The position numbers and the translations under genes were made by a program. Positions 11,513-23,040 of a stretch of 64,000 nt of DNA are shown piece by piece. Where the stretch lies: positions 186,001 to 250,000 of the forward strand of contig BLAL01000271.1 of NCBI GenBank assembly GCA_015698045.1. The letters run 5' to 3'. A model generated the notes under the pieces. That model ran no database searches and had not been told where the DNA came from. It saw only the letters and a list, made by a program, of their open reading frames with translations. Source of the DNA: Rhizophagus clarus. Taxonomy: Eukaryota; Glomeromycota; Glomeromycetes; Glomerales; Glomeraceae. Position 1 is the first letter of the stretch. Each line of letters starts with the position of its first letter.

Positions 11513-12286
11513 ATGGCTCGTAAGAAACTATCAAAACCAAATGCTCCTTCACCAGATATTGCTGGTTCGTCTACACCATCGCCACATACAACATCAACTC
11601 CTCCACGAAATATTGCTTCAACACCAACACCAACTAATACCACCGTTTCATCTACATCACGAAATATTGTCACATCACGAGCGTCAACACCAACTAATAC
11701 TATACCACGAAATATTGCCACACCACAAGCGTCAACACCAACTAATACTACACCACGAAATATTGCTATACCACGAGCGTTAACACTAACTAATACTACA
11801 CCACGAAATATTGCCACACCACGAGCGTCAACACCAACTAATACTACACCACAAAATATTGCCACACCACGAGCGTCAACACCAGCTAATACCACCGCTT
11901 CGTCTACACCACGAAATATTGCCACACCACGAGCGTCAACATCAGCTAATACCACCGCTTTGTCTACACCACGAAATATTGCCACACCACAAAATATTGC
12001 TTCAACACCAATATCACTAAATACTAATACTACAGCTCCCTTTAGACTCGTTATTTCGCAAGATATTTTAGCCTCATTAAGTCAAACTCAAACTCAATCT
12101 CAACAAACTTCTGATATTATTAAAAGATATCCTAATATTAATGTACCGAAAAGTTACCGTTCACATCACGAAGAAGGAGCACCAAGAAATGTTCGACCGA
12201 GTAATAAAGAAGCGACCCAACCCATTCAGAACTCTACTTCACACAAAAGTACTGAAATTGGACTGTTAAGGATTGGTCAAGAATAG
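11513..12286 (+). pseudogene. Thr/Pro/Ser-rich tandem-repeat protein, 3' end lost to a Tc1 insertion
   Basis: The reading frame opens at ATG 11513 after a TATA-like element. It encodes a short Lys-rich start (MARKKLSKPNA), then about eight degenerate repeats around TPRNIATPRASTPTNT, then a non-repetitive Gln-rich part (SQTQTQSQQ) and a charged segment to about residue 245. From about 12256 the DNA becomes Tc1 transposase sequence in another frame, so the last dozen residues up to the stop at 12286 are read-through. The protein has no recognised domain and resembles disordered low-complexity proteins. Repeat units of about 50-70 bp with few changes suggest recent slippage. The native C-terminus is missing. 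Confidence 0.55.
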
Positions 12287-12659
12287 TGTGGTCAGACGAA
12301 AGTAAATTTATGATTTTTGGATATGACAGATATCAGTACTGTTGAAAAAAACCAAAGTATTCTTTAAGAACTTTACAGAAACCTGGTGTTTTGTGACCCA
12401 GCAGTCACGTGTTTGTCACTAAATATTTTCAAATTAGTATCAATCTTGGGACGACATTTTTTGTTAAGTTTCTGATAACATTTTAATGAAGATTTGACAA
12501 AAACCAGTCTCGAAATAGTGGCAAACTGGAATAGCAATGTTTAAAAGATAGTAAATGATATCGAATATCAGTTGAAACAAGTTAATCAAGACATTTGTGT
12601 GATGTAACTGCGAGTATACAACAATTGATTAAATCATTTCTTAAGATGCTAAAATTATT

Positions 12660-14050
12660 TTTTTTTTGTTTTGTATTTATAGTTTTATATTTATTTTCTT
12701 TTTGAAGTATTAAAAATTCGTAAAATTAGATAAAATACTTTGCTAACAACCAAAAATTTTCTAAATGTATTTTGGTCTTGTAGGACATCGTACAATGCAT
12801 TAATTGCAATATTAATTTATTAACAATAAATTGTAGCAAAGTATATTACAAATATATTATCTAATGTTCCTCTTGTTACAATTGGATAGCCGCGGATTTT
12901 TAAGCGATCAATGTACTAAATTTCTGTTGACAAAGCGCCCCTGGTGACACAATTATAACAAGGTGGAAAGGACGATGGTATCACATGATTGATCTGATGC
13001 TGTCCATGTCAAATTGTTCCTTACAAAAAAAAGCTAAAAGCTGTTTTTTTAAGGGTTTTCATGCATCCAGATTCAATCTCTCATCAAGATCCATGCACAT
13101 ATTGAAATCTTGCGCCAAAAATTTTTTTGAAATTTTGAACCAAAAAAAAGTTAAAACCGTTTGACAGTTTAATTAAACCTTTAAAAAAAGGCTTGACAGT
13201 TTGATAAAAAAAAAATAATTAATTAATTAAAAAAAAGCTTTGGTTCAATAGAAACTTTTTAAAAATTAAAATTAAAAAAAGAAGTTTGATAGTTTAATTA
13301 AAACTTTTAAAAGAAATTTAAAAAAAAAATAATCAAAAAGTTTTGACTTTGATCAAACCTTTAAAAGAGTTTTAGCTCTTCAATCGCTATAACACACGTG
13401 ATGTACAAATACCTTTATAATTATGCTTATAAAAATTAACAAATTTCTATTATTAGTAAAATTATAAGTAAAATGTATTTTCAACAAAATCATAAGAGAT
13501 AAAAATATAAAATAGTAAAATTTTATTATCAGTAAAATCATAAGGGATAAAATATAAAATAGTAAAATTTTATTATCAGCAAAATCATTAGCGATAAATT
13601 AATAAAACTCTGTAAAATTGTAAGTGAAAAAATTAATAAAAATTCTACTACTAATTTAAGTATCAAATTACACGCGTATTTAAATTTAAGCTATCTATTA
13701 ATTTAGGCTATTTATTTAATTAAACGCGTATTTAATTAAATCTATTTAATCTATTTAAGTATTAAATTTAGCTATTGTGTTAAATTAAATGACTTAAACG
13801 TGTATTTAAATTTAAGCTATTAGTTTAAGCTATTTTAAGTATTAAATCAGATGCGTATCTAAGTATTTTATTAAAGTTAAAAGAAAAATTAAAATAATTG
13901 TAATTTATTTCTTAAAGTTAATCTTATATCTACCATAAATTTTTGCAGACTGTTGATGTTTGACAAGTACTATAAAATTTTTATTTTCCATAACTAACTA
14001 ATATGTGTAATACGTAAATTATCTCTAGAAAAATATAAAGTGATAAAGCA
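12660..14050. repeat. AT-rich interior with short tandem repeats
   Basis: 13130-13370 repeats a motif around TTTGACAGTTTAATTAAACC with A-runs. 13440-13600 repeats AGTAAAATTTTATTATCAG. 13680-13860 repeats TTTAAGCTATT/CGTATTTAA. No coding region is visible. Confidence 0.5.
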
Positions 14051-14456
14051 CAAATTAATTTCACAAAGTTAAAAATGTTTCAAAATAATTACGCTCCTCT
14101 TGACCATTGTCAAAATTATATAAGAAATCATTAATTACTATAATACTTTTAACATACAAACCCATCATATATCGTATGAAAGAGTTACTAAAATAAATAA
14201 ATAAACAAAGAACCATATATACTAGTTCTTTCATCATACGACTTTTCAACAAAAATTCAATCAATTCGTCATATGATTCAGTTAGATGAATATTTATCAA
14301 GTGAATCACGTGACATTATATTAATAATAATTGAACGATCAATTAAACTTTTTTTTAATTCTACTCTTTCTCTGTTTCCCACACTTTCACCCTCTTCCAT
14401 TTCTACATTTTCGTCTTCCTCTTTCCCAATATTTTTCCTCTTCTCTCTCTTTTTAG

Positions 14457-15520
14457 ATGACTTTTCAGTTCTTTGAATATAGTATTCTGGTAAGTTTTGT
14501 AATTTTTTTATTTCTTCACTTTAGTTATCATTTTGTTGCATTATTCATATAATTCTATAAATACAATATATAATTAAGACATTTTTTATTTCATTCATAC
14601 AAAAAAAAGAAAAATTACACTTTACTATTTTTTAAAAAGTGTCTACTAATTCTTTTTTTCTTTTTTACTTTTTTAGATGGTTGGTTCTTTGATTCTTAGA
14701 CGCGTGGGAACTTTGATGAGAAGGGTTTCTTTAATTTTTTTCAAATTTATCTTAACAAAACGGTTTGCAAACATCTTTGTTATTTTTTCATATGTCTAAA
14801 ACACCCTTTTCAAAGGGACTTAATTTGAAGGTGATATCAAAAATTATTTCTTTTTTGATTTTTATGTAACAAAACATTAACTAATATTTCGTTCTTTCAT
14901 TTTTTTAGACGGTTGGTTCTTCAAGGCGTGCGATTTATATGAGAAATCAAAAATCTTTTTTTAATAATTTGCTAGTGTTTCATTATTTTCTTTTTTTTTG
15001 AGATCCAGTTGGTAAGTTCACGAATTTGTTTCAAAAACTTTAATAAAAAAAAATATTTCTAATATTTCTAACTTTTTTTTTTAGGAATCTTACCCAATTT
15101 TTAGATTATGGAACTAAAGCGTAAGTTTCAAATACAATTCGAAACTTAAAAAAAAAAAATCAAAAAAGAGAAATTCTTCGAATTTTACCATTAATTAAAA
15201 AATATAAAAAAAAGAAATATTTTATTAACGATTTCCCATTTACTTTTTGTAGGATTCAGTCAGGACCATTAGGACGCCGAGTTTCGTATGTATTATTGTG
15301 AAACTTATTTTTAATATTTTTTAAAAGAAAAATTTTATTAACGGTTCTTTTTTTTAGGGTTTACTCTTGAATTGGCTATTCCTGTGCATGGATTGGTGGA
15401 TGGTAAGTTTCAAAGTATCTTCCTTTAAAACTTTATTTATTTTTTATTAAAGAATCAGTTTACTAACTGTTTCTTTATTTTTTTTTGTAGGTTTTCCTTT
15501 GGACTTTTATTGGATGGGTG
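14457..15520 (+). other. Microexon gene-like series, exon lengths all multiples of three
   Basis: A pyrimidine-rich leader (14340-14455) ends in TTTTAG. Exon-like segments follow at 14457-14489 (33 nt, starting ATGACTTTTCAG), 14677-14724 (48 nt, weak donor), 15003-15011 (9 nt), 15085-15120 (36), 15253-15285 (33), 15358-15402 (45) and 15491-15520 (30). Most have a polypyrimidine-AG acceptor and GTAAGT or GTATGT donor. Read in the ATG frame the segments are open except for one TAA in 15085-15120. Introns are about 70-190 nt and one contains TTTACTAAC inside a palindrome. The peptide would be hydrophobic and Trp/Phe-rich. The function is unknown and splicing is predicted, not shown. Confidence 0.5.
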
Positions 15521-15568
15521 GTAAGTTTCAAAGTTTCTAACTTCGAAACTTTAATTTTTTTCTATTAA

Positions 15569-15766
15569 AGAATCAAAGGGGATAACATAGTCACCGATGA
15601 TGGAGAAACTTTTACAATTATTTGGTCAATTTTTAGCTATCAATACAACAACCAACAGTTCGCCTTTGTTTCTGTTGATGGATTTGAAATTACCAATCGA
15701 ACTGTGCTGGGATGCCCCATGTTTAAGCTCCAGTCTGCAATAGACAATGATGTATCTTTCCCATAA
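15569..15766 (+). CDS. Coding-like exon fragment of unknown family
   Basis: A 62-codon open segment from 15581 (GDNIVTDDGETFTIIWSIF...) to TAA 15764-15766 has balanced amino acid use, unlike the surrounding AT-rich sequence. It begins abruptly inside what should be an intron of the microexon series (after TATTAAAGAATCA). It may therefore be a captured piece of a host gene joined by a rearrangement. No start codon or partner exon was recognised, and I do not recognise the family. Confidence 0.35.
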   Translation, partial: RIKGDNIVTDDGETFTIIWSIFSYQYNNQQFAFVSVDGFEITNRTVLGCPMFKLQSAIDNDVSFP

Positions 15767-16258
15767 GTGTTATCTGCACAAGTACTACAAATTTTATTCA
15801 TTATTGTAATGGGAATGAATGTATGGTCACAATCTCCAAAACAAAACGTATATACAAAATCTTTACTTCTTTAAAGATGTTTAAATATATATTTTTATAT
15901 ACTCTATTTTATTTATGAATATATTAATTATTAATTAATTTAATAATAAATTAATATCTAATACTCAGTTTATACATGAATATCATTTCATTGCGATGTA
16001 TTATATATGCAATTAATATTTATTACAAATGCTGTTATAATGTAGTTAAGATTTATTCTATACGCGCCTACAATGTGGTTATAGCATCATTAAGGATGAT
16101 CAATGATGTATTAAATAATTGGTTTTGACGACGCTACAATCTATTATATAAGCCATTATTGATAATATTGCGAATTGTGAATATTGTCTTAATATCTAGT
16201 AACTAAAACTTGATGAAGCTGTGACTAACTCAAGAAGAACACATGAATAACACGTGAT
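15767..16258. other. AT-rich, no gene seen
   Basis: The stretch lies between the coding-like fragment and the GTGACC-rich right end of the element. Nothing structured was noticed beyond simple A/T sequence. Confidence 0.4.
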
Positions 16259-17109
16259 TAACTCTTTCCCTGATTGGTCACAAGTTGGTCATGGCTTGGT
16301 CACGACTTCGTCTTGGTTTGACATGTTTCTGTAAAGAAGCCTTCATGTTAAACTAACAGTTAAATTTAGCAGCAGAAATATTATGATTTGGGGATGCTTC
16401 ATTTCAAAAGGTATTAGCAATCTTTGTAGGATAGATGGAGGGTTAGATAGTGAACTTTATTGCTAAATTTTAATAGAAGATTTTTTAGGAACCCTCTCTA
16501 ATTATGACTTAGAAGTTGATGAGGTTATTTTCCAGCAGAATAACGACCCTAAGCATATCTCTAATCATGCAAAGACCCAGTTTTTTAATAATAATGTTGA
16601 AGTTCTTGACTAGCCAGCCCAGTCATCCAATCTTAATCCTATAGAACACCTCTAGAACGAAGTAGATAGGTGTTTAAAAAAACTTTCAGTTTGAATTTCA
16701 GGAAAAGAAGACTTATGGAATAAAATTCAGGATATATGAAATGAAATAGAAGTGAACGTGTACATGAAATAATTAAGTCTATATTAAGGTAAGTAAATAA
16801 TTTCATAAAAGTAAAAGGAGGTTACATAACATGGTAATGGAGTGTGATTTAACGTTTAAATGCATAAAAGTGCATTAATTTTAAACTTTTTTATATAAAA
16901 TTAACTGGTAAATACCTGTTTGGTATAAACCACATATTTGCTAGAAATTTTTTTTTATTATTAAATTTGAATAAAATTACGTTTTTTTATTAGTTTTAGT
17001 TTAATAAATTTAAATATATTTTATTTTTTATTAGTAATATTTATAATTAATTAAATATAACAATTTAAAGTTTTAAATTTAAGTGATGCATTTTTTTAGT
17101 AAGTTACTG

Positions 17110-17454
17110 TATATATAAAAATTTTTTAAAAATATTATTATATTAAGTTATACTATATTTATATATTTTTATATATAATAATAATAAAATAAAATTTCCC
17201 TTACCTTCTAAAATATTAGTTAATATATATCATTACCTTAATATATTATTAAAAATTTAATATACTAAAACCCAATAAATTAAATATAACTATTTTTAAG
17301 TAAAAATTCAAATAAATTTTATTTTTTTTTTTTATTTCTTTTTATTCTTTTCTTTATTTTTTATTAACCTTTTTATTTTTTTAAATATATCATTTTAATA
17401 AATATTTAAAAATCTTTTTTATCTCTTTTTATTTTTTTTTTTTTTTTAGTCAAA
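17110..17454. other. A/T-only spacer
   Basis: The stretch consists of T-runs and A/T sequence between the Tc1 right end and the poly-T tract at 17440-17455. No gene is visible. Confidence 0.4.
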
Positions 17455-18997
17455 TCAAATGCATAAATTTATTAAGGTTGATTAAATAATCAAAATACAA
17501 ATAAAGAGTATACCGTCTCATCTACAAGAGCCGCAACTACAAGTGACAAGTACCTGACATGACTAACTATCCTAACCTGTTCTCATAAAATATAACAGGA
17601 AGTTTAGAAATAGATTTAAGGAATAAAGGAATCGAAAAAATAAAAAGAAATATTCTAAAAAGAAAACAAAAAATAAAACAAAATATATAATTAAATCAAA
17701 ATGATTCCTAAGTTAAAAAGCTGATAAACCTAATTAACTAAATTATATAAATTGTTCCAAAAGAGCCTTCAGTCCTGCTACTAATTGCTTCACGTCTGGC
17801 CTGTTAGACTGGTTAGACTTGGAGCGAGAGTTCTTCTTATAAGTCGAACCAGAGTTCAAGGAAGAGTTTTCTTTTTTGTTCTGGTTGTGACACCTATTGC
17901 TGTCTGAAAAATACGAATTAGTATCTTGTTGACGAGAAGGCTTAGATTGTCACCTTGAGTTGTTATTGCCAGCGTTGCCAAATCTAGCTGGAGGATGTTT
18001 CTTGAATCCAAATTTGGGAGAGGAATAACGACACCATGAAAGACTAACATCATTTCAGAGTTGTGGAGTACTTATACATTTAGAAGCTTGATTCCACGTT
18101 GTGAAGTATCCAATTAACTTTCTCTGCCCCAAGGATTCTTTAATTATTTTAAAAGATTTCATTCCACTCTCAGCTAAAAATTTGCTGGGAGTGCATTTGG
18201 AAAATACGGTGGATTCAGTCATATCTGCAGGAATATCAGTAATGGCTGCTTGGAACTTTTCTCTTTATTTATGTTCTGAAAGGTTCCATGACGCTGAGAA
18301 CCATCTGACCGGGATACCCCCAAGTCCAACAGTCCACTCGCTTTCATTGTAAGCTTTGAGGCACTCATGATTTGGTATCAATCTAACTCTTGCTGATAAA
18401 TATTTCTTATGACACCTTGTACTGATTGATACAATTTTCCCCCAGAAACTTAAGTTACCTAGAAGAGTGTAGCTATCCCATTTGGCCAGTATATCATATA
18501 CTATCAAGTACAGCAGCTGTGCCTGTTCTTCTTGTTGTGGACAGTAACTGGTAAGGATAAGGTTAGAATTATTAAAGTTATCTGCTAAATGTTTCTGTTT
18601 CCTCTTCTTATCTTGAGTTATTGTGAACTGCTCTGATGGTTTACTGTTGTCACTATTCGTCGAAGGAATCCCTTGTTGAGGCGAAACGTTATTAAAAGTA
18701 ACCACTTTAGAACCAGAAGGAGTCTGCTCAGGTGACGGTCTGCTAGGAACTATAAAGAGATTTTCATCCTGTTGTTGTTGCTGACGTTGAAGTTTCTTCA
18801 GCTTCTTCTTAGCAGATTTTTTCTGAGCTCTGGATAAAGGTGTAGCAGGTGGTGTGATTGGGTTGGGACGATAAGAGGTATTGGGTACCTTACTGCTTGT
18901 GTCCCCTTGTGAGTCATCAAGATTTATTGAATCTGATTGGTGTTGTATAGGTTGAGAAATTGCTATATCGGGAATGGGTTGTTGTTATTGCACAGGG

Positions 18998-19005
18998 GGC
19001 TGAAC
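18998..19005. repeat. Left 8-bp target-site duplication of the hAT element
   Basis: GGCTGAAC here pairs with GGCTGAGC at 22571-22578 (one mismatch). The pair brackets the element exactly. Confidence 0.85.
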
Positions 19006-19372
19006 TAGTATTTCGATCTGTGACCGAGTCCAACTGGTTGGACCTGGATAATTTATTTTTTTTTGATATCCAGATAAACGAGATTTTTATCCGGATAATT
19101 ATCCAGATAAAAATATCCAGATCAGATTTGGTATCCGGATAAAAAATATAAAAAAAAAATTTTTTAATATTAAATATCTTAAATAATAGTTCTTTTAATT
19201 TTCATTTTTATTTCAAAGTATATGATAGAATAATTTAATAATTAAAAACGTGTAAATATTCTTATAATAAAATTCTTTATTTAATAAAATAAAATTCAAT
19301 ACATTTAATAAAAAATATTTAATAGAATAAAATTCAATACATTTAATAAAAAAAATAATGAAAAATGTAATA

Positions 19373-21721
19373 TCATTCATCTAATAATTCTTCCAATTCA
19401 TGTTCATCTTCCACATAATCATTATTTTCCACATCCAAATCTGGTGGAAATATATTAATATGATCCATAGTTTTCATGTTACGTTTTAAAAATACCATTT
19501 TACCTAATAAAGCAGGATCCAATAAGCTTCTTTTTGCTGTAATGTGGTTTCCTGCATTTGAGAAAAGTCGTTCAGAAGCTACAGAAGTAGCAGGAATTTC
19601 TAAATATTTTCGTGCAATAATAGAAAGAACTGGAAAAATTTCCTGTTTTGATTTCCACCAATCTAATGGGTTTTTATTTTCCCTAGCAACTGGTAAAAGA
19701 AAATAAGTAGTAATTTCATCAGCTATTGCTGATGATAAAGTAGAACTTTCTTTTATTTGTAACACTTTTTTTACTTTTTGTTGACGTCTTTCTTGATGCT
19801 CATGTAAAGATCTCATGCTAGGAGTTGAACTTGTTGAGGTAGTTGAAATTGTTGAAATTGTGGGTGATGGTGGAGTACTAGTTTGTTGCTGCATTTCTCT
19901 CTTTAATTGATCATATTGTATTTGTAAACTTGAATGAATTTTTACTTTTGTTTCTTCATCAGTTATAAAATTAAGATCTTTATACCTTGGATCCAAAAGT
20001 GCTGCCATAATGCCAAACTCATCTGGCATTGCCCAATAATGTTTCAAACCTAAATAAATTTTATTTTTTACATTTTTTAATACTTCTGAAATATTACTAT
20101 AATCTACTTCAATTTGTGAACTTTTTTCTTCTACTATATCAGAATTAATAGTATTATCATCAGAATCTTCTAATACTTCATATGAATTATCAGATGGTTT
20201 TAAAAAATTTGTGAGATCTGTAATAATAGGAAACATTTGACTTAATGTAACATAAGTATTTCCAGAAAAATCTCATGTAGCTTTCTCAAATGGTGCCAAA
20301 ATGTTACATAATTCATCTAATAACTCCCATTCATTATCTTTTATCATAATTTTTTTTAATCTAATTCCATCAGTTTTTTCTTCAGATATAAGAGAACAAG
20401 ACAAGTTTACACTAAGTTGAAGCACAGCATATTGAAGAAAAATCAGCCGATCACATGCCAAATATGAAGAATTCCACCTTAAGTAATTAAACAACAATAA
20501 TTATATAAATTAGGATAAAATTTATTAAATAATTAAATTGAATTAAAATATTTACCTAGTAGATATATCTTATATTAAATGTAATGGTTCTTCATAACCA
20601 ATCTCTTTTTGCACTTTAATCAATCGTTCAATTTGTTTTTGAGTAGAAAAAAAATTTATTAGTTGTTTTGTACGTGATACCAAATTTTCTACAACTTTTA
20701 ATCCTTTACTAATTGCCAGCTGCAAAGTATGAGCAGCACATGAGAGTCTTTTAATTGGTGTTAAATCTCGAATAGCAGCTACTACATTTGCTCCATTGTC
20801 TGTTGTTATTGATATAACAAGATTTTCAATTTCCCACTTTTGCATAGCATTTTTAATACTTTCAATAATTGCTTTTGCAGTATGTGGTATTGGAAAATAG
20901 GATATTTCAAGCAAAACATCCATTATTTCAAAATTTTTATTGATCCAAGTTGCTGTTAAGCCTAAATATCCATGTTTTGAACGAGAAGACCACAAATCAG
21001 TAGTTAAAGATATTGATTGAGCAGTTTTTAAAAGCAGTTTCAATTTTTCTTTATTATACCCATAACTGCGAGCAATCATCATTCTTAATTTTTTTTCTCC
21101 AGGAACTGTAAATTGTGGATCTATAATATACATATGCTCAATATATGCCTTTTGAGTTATGGTTGATAATGGTTGAGTTGTAAGTAAAATCCACCATAGT
21201 GTTGATAATTCTTTTTCTTTTTGTCCATTTTTATTGGATGCAGATTGAGTATGCATTGGTGATATAATGCCGCTTTCTAGAGGTGATATAATTTCATGTT
21301 TAACAAAATGGTAACTGAGATTTCCTGTAGACCCATCATATTTGTAATTTTTTGAGCATTTTTCTCCATCATCTAATAAAAACTGACAATATGCACGTAT
21401 TTCTCCTTTATCATTTTGTTTTCTAATAAAATAATCCCATACCCAACTTACTTTTGTTTGTGGTTTAATTATTGCAGCAGTTTGTTTAAAGGGATTTGAA
21501 TCATTTGGTGCTCGATCTGTTGATTCTAGTGTAGTATTTGTCATTTTTTGTTTTCCAAGGGCTTTAGATAATTTTGCAGGACGTCCTCTTTTTTTCTTTG
21601 CTAGTGGTGTTGGAGTAATTTCAACAATTTCATCACTAGAACCTTCATTTTCACTTAAGGTAATAATGTAATCTTGATCATTGTTATTTTCCATAATTTT
21701 GTGAATTATTTTAGCTTTCAA
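19373..21721 (-). pseudogene. hAT transposase with BED-type zinc finger, two stop codons
   Basis: Domains in order from ATG 21721: an acidic start with an AT-hook-like KKKRGRPAK; a BED zinc finger (VSWVWDYFI...YCQF...CSKN...LSYHFVKHE); the RNase H-like catalytic region with TTDLWSS and TTDNGANVV; an intron at 20478-20555 (GTAAAT...CTTAAG); RWNSSYLACDRL; and the C-terminal hAT dimerisation region with PATSVASERLFSNAG, which holds the catalytic Glu. Two in-frame stops interrupt it, a TAA near 20577 just before the intron and a TGA near 20272. Everything else reads through, so decay is recent. It acts in the nucleus as a cut-and-paste DNA transposase. Confidence 0.9.
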
Positions 21722-21949
21722 TAAAATAAACTTTAATTGAAATTATGAAAAATTCAACAAGGGAATGTACAGTATTTATTAATCTTTATTATGGCTTAGA
21801 ACTGAATTAACTGTGATTTTATTTGTAAAAGTTTTAATAAACAAATAATAATTGTCATAAATCAATAGGTCTAAATAATAAATTTACCTGATTAATATTG
21901 TAAAATTTTACAAAATTTTATTGCTACAAATTTAATAAATTCCATGAAA

Positions 21950-22400
21950 TTAATAATACGAAATTAATTAAACAAATTCCACGAAAATAATTAAACAAAT
22001 TCCACAAAAATAATTAAACAAATTCCACGAAAATAATTAAACAAATTCCACAAAAATAATTAAACAAATTCCACGAAAATAATTAAATAAATTCCACGAA
22101 AATAATTAAACAAAGACATAAATGAAGTTAATTACAAAATTAATTAAGAAAATACTATGATATTAAACTAATAAATACTACGAAATTAATTAAGTAAATG
22201 CCACGAAAATAATTAAATAAAGCCATAAATTTAAGCCACAAAATTAATTAAATAAATTCTACAAAATTATTTAAATAGGTGCTACGAAACTAATTAATAA
22301 AGCCACACATTTAAGCCACAAAATTAATCAAAATGCCACGAATTTAATTAAATAAATGTCACGAATTTAATTAAATCTATGCTATGAATTAAATCTAATA
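21950..22400. repeat. Tandem repeat inside the hAT element
   Basis: A unit of about 29 bp, AATTAAACAAATTCCACGAAA with small changes, repeats five to six times and then degenerates into AATTAAATAAATGCCACG-type units. Confidence 0.8.
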
Positions 22401-22570
22401 TATGCTATAAATTTCTTGATTTACAAAAAAAAAATTGTATAATTTTTATCCAGATTTCAGTTTCTATCCGGATATATCCGGATTTTTATCTGAACTGGAT
22501 TATCCGGATAAAAACCGGATAATTTTTTTAATTTATCCGAATAACGGTTTCTATCCGGATCGAAACACTA

Positions 22571-22578
22571 GGCTGAGC
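22571..22578. repeat. Right 8-bp target-site duplication of the hAT element
   Basis: GGCTGAGC; see the copy at 18998-19005. Confidence 0.85.
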
Positions 22579-23040
22579 TTCCAAATTTGCTGCGCAAGTA
22601 TTCCAATCATGATAGCAACAGTTCTTGACAAAACGACCTATACAGGTCGCTATGAAAGAAGGCAGTAGAAAGCTTTTAGGTCTAACTTGAAGATATGTTG
22701 GTATTTCTACTGTTTGCATAACATCTTGATTTTTACAGAGAAACAGTTTCAGCAGTTCGTCATCCACTTCTACTTGGTTGAAAAAGTCTCTGTTTTGTAT
22801 CATTATGCCTCTGACACCTAAGTTAATAGATCCTAAAATATCATCTTTGCAGTTTTTAAAGAACCATTGTGGGTCACTGTATATTGTTTCTTGGGTTGAG
22901 GAGTCCATTTCTGTTATTTATTTGCAGGGTTTCTTAACAAAATAAACGTCCTATACACAAAATAAAATTTTTTCCTCTGTGAAAAATTTGGTTCACAGAT
23001 CGACCGGAAAGAGATTCTTTATCTCTTTTTATTATTTTAT

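Larger units (their letters stand above)
12371..16336. mobile_element. Complete CTTTACAG-family element inserted in the Tc1 relict
   Basis: The left end is CTTTACAGAAACCTGGTG and the right end, reading inward, is CTTTACAGAAACATGTC. AA flanks both sides. Removing the insert and one AA restores an open Tc1 frame (SLR-S-LHVK), which fixes the boundaries. Subterminal regions carry several GTGACC/GTCACG copies. The interior holds AT-rich arrays (13130-13900), a plus-strand microexon series (14457-15520) and a coding-like fragment (15569-15766). No transposase is recognised, so it is probably mobilised in trans. Confidence 0.8.
12256..17109 (+). mobile_element. Tc1-like transposon relict, split by a 4-kb insertion
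   Basis: Two separated pieces of a Tc1 transposase lie in order on the plus strand. 12262-12370 reads KDWSRIVWSDESKF...KKPKYSLR, which includes the first catalytic Asp. 16337-16837 reads LHVKLTVKF...IMIWGCF and ends in GGYITW then TAA. Both have stops (TGA near 12342, TAA near 16465, others). A terminal repeat ends at 17109 (...GTAAGTTACTG, then TA). The family equals the relict at 27240-27956, which has the same AGTACT...AAAAAACGCATCA-type end. The 5' half of the element is absent. Confidence 0.8.
19006..22570. mobile_element. hAT transposon, 3565 bp, near-complete
   Basis: The terminal inverted repeats are TAGTATTTCGATC at the left and TAGTGTTTCGATC read in from the right, with 8-bp duplicated flanks. 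Subterminal regions on both sides carry several TATCCGGATA or TATCCAGATA copies (19060-19145 and 22440-22560), typical of transposase-binding arrays. The transposase is on the minus strand and 21950-22400 is a tandem A/T repeat. Confidence 0.9.
17743..22908 (-). pseudogene. Gag/ORF1-like protein gene, interrupted by a hAT transposon
   Basis: The minus-strand frame starts at ATG 22908 (MDSSTQETIYSDPQWFF...), runs to GCTCAGCC at 22571, resumes at 19005 and ends at TAA 17743-17745 (...LKALLEQFI). The middle has a Lys/Gln-rich segment (KKSAKKKLKKLQRQQQQQ) and a region around FWGKIVSISTRCHKKYLSARVRLIPNHE that resembles ORF1/gag nucleic-acid-binding proteins. The C-terminal tail is Ser/Lys/Asn-rich and basic. 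The frame has four stops (a TAA just after the hAT site, a TAA near 18265, a TGA near 18053, a TGA near 17950), so it is dead as read. The similarity to LINE ORF1 is an impression from composition and short phrases, not a search result. Confidence 0.5.
17455..23040 (-). mobile_element. LINE-like retroelement carrying only a gag/ORF1-like gene
   Basis: On the minus strand the gene at 22908-17743 is followed by about 290 nt of untranslated sequence and then a poly-A tract (poly-T at 17434-17455 on the plus strand). TTTATCTCTTTTTATT occurs at both ends (about 17418-17436 and 23019-23036), as a target-site duplication of a target-primed insertion would. No reverse transcriptase ORF is present. 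The class is an inference from the ORF1-like protein, the tail and the flanking repeat. Confidence 0.4.

Noticed and set aside
11470-11985. 171-codon minus ORF over the Thr/Pro-rich repeat
   Set aside because: It is an antisense shadow of the repeats; the plus frame has a start, an upstream TATA-like site and a natural non-repeat tail.
12371-12380. CTTTACAG read as an intron acceptor
   Set aside because: CTTTACAG looks like a 3' splice site, but the matching inverted copy at the other end and the exact restoration of the Tc1 frame on removal favour a transposon terminus.
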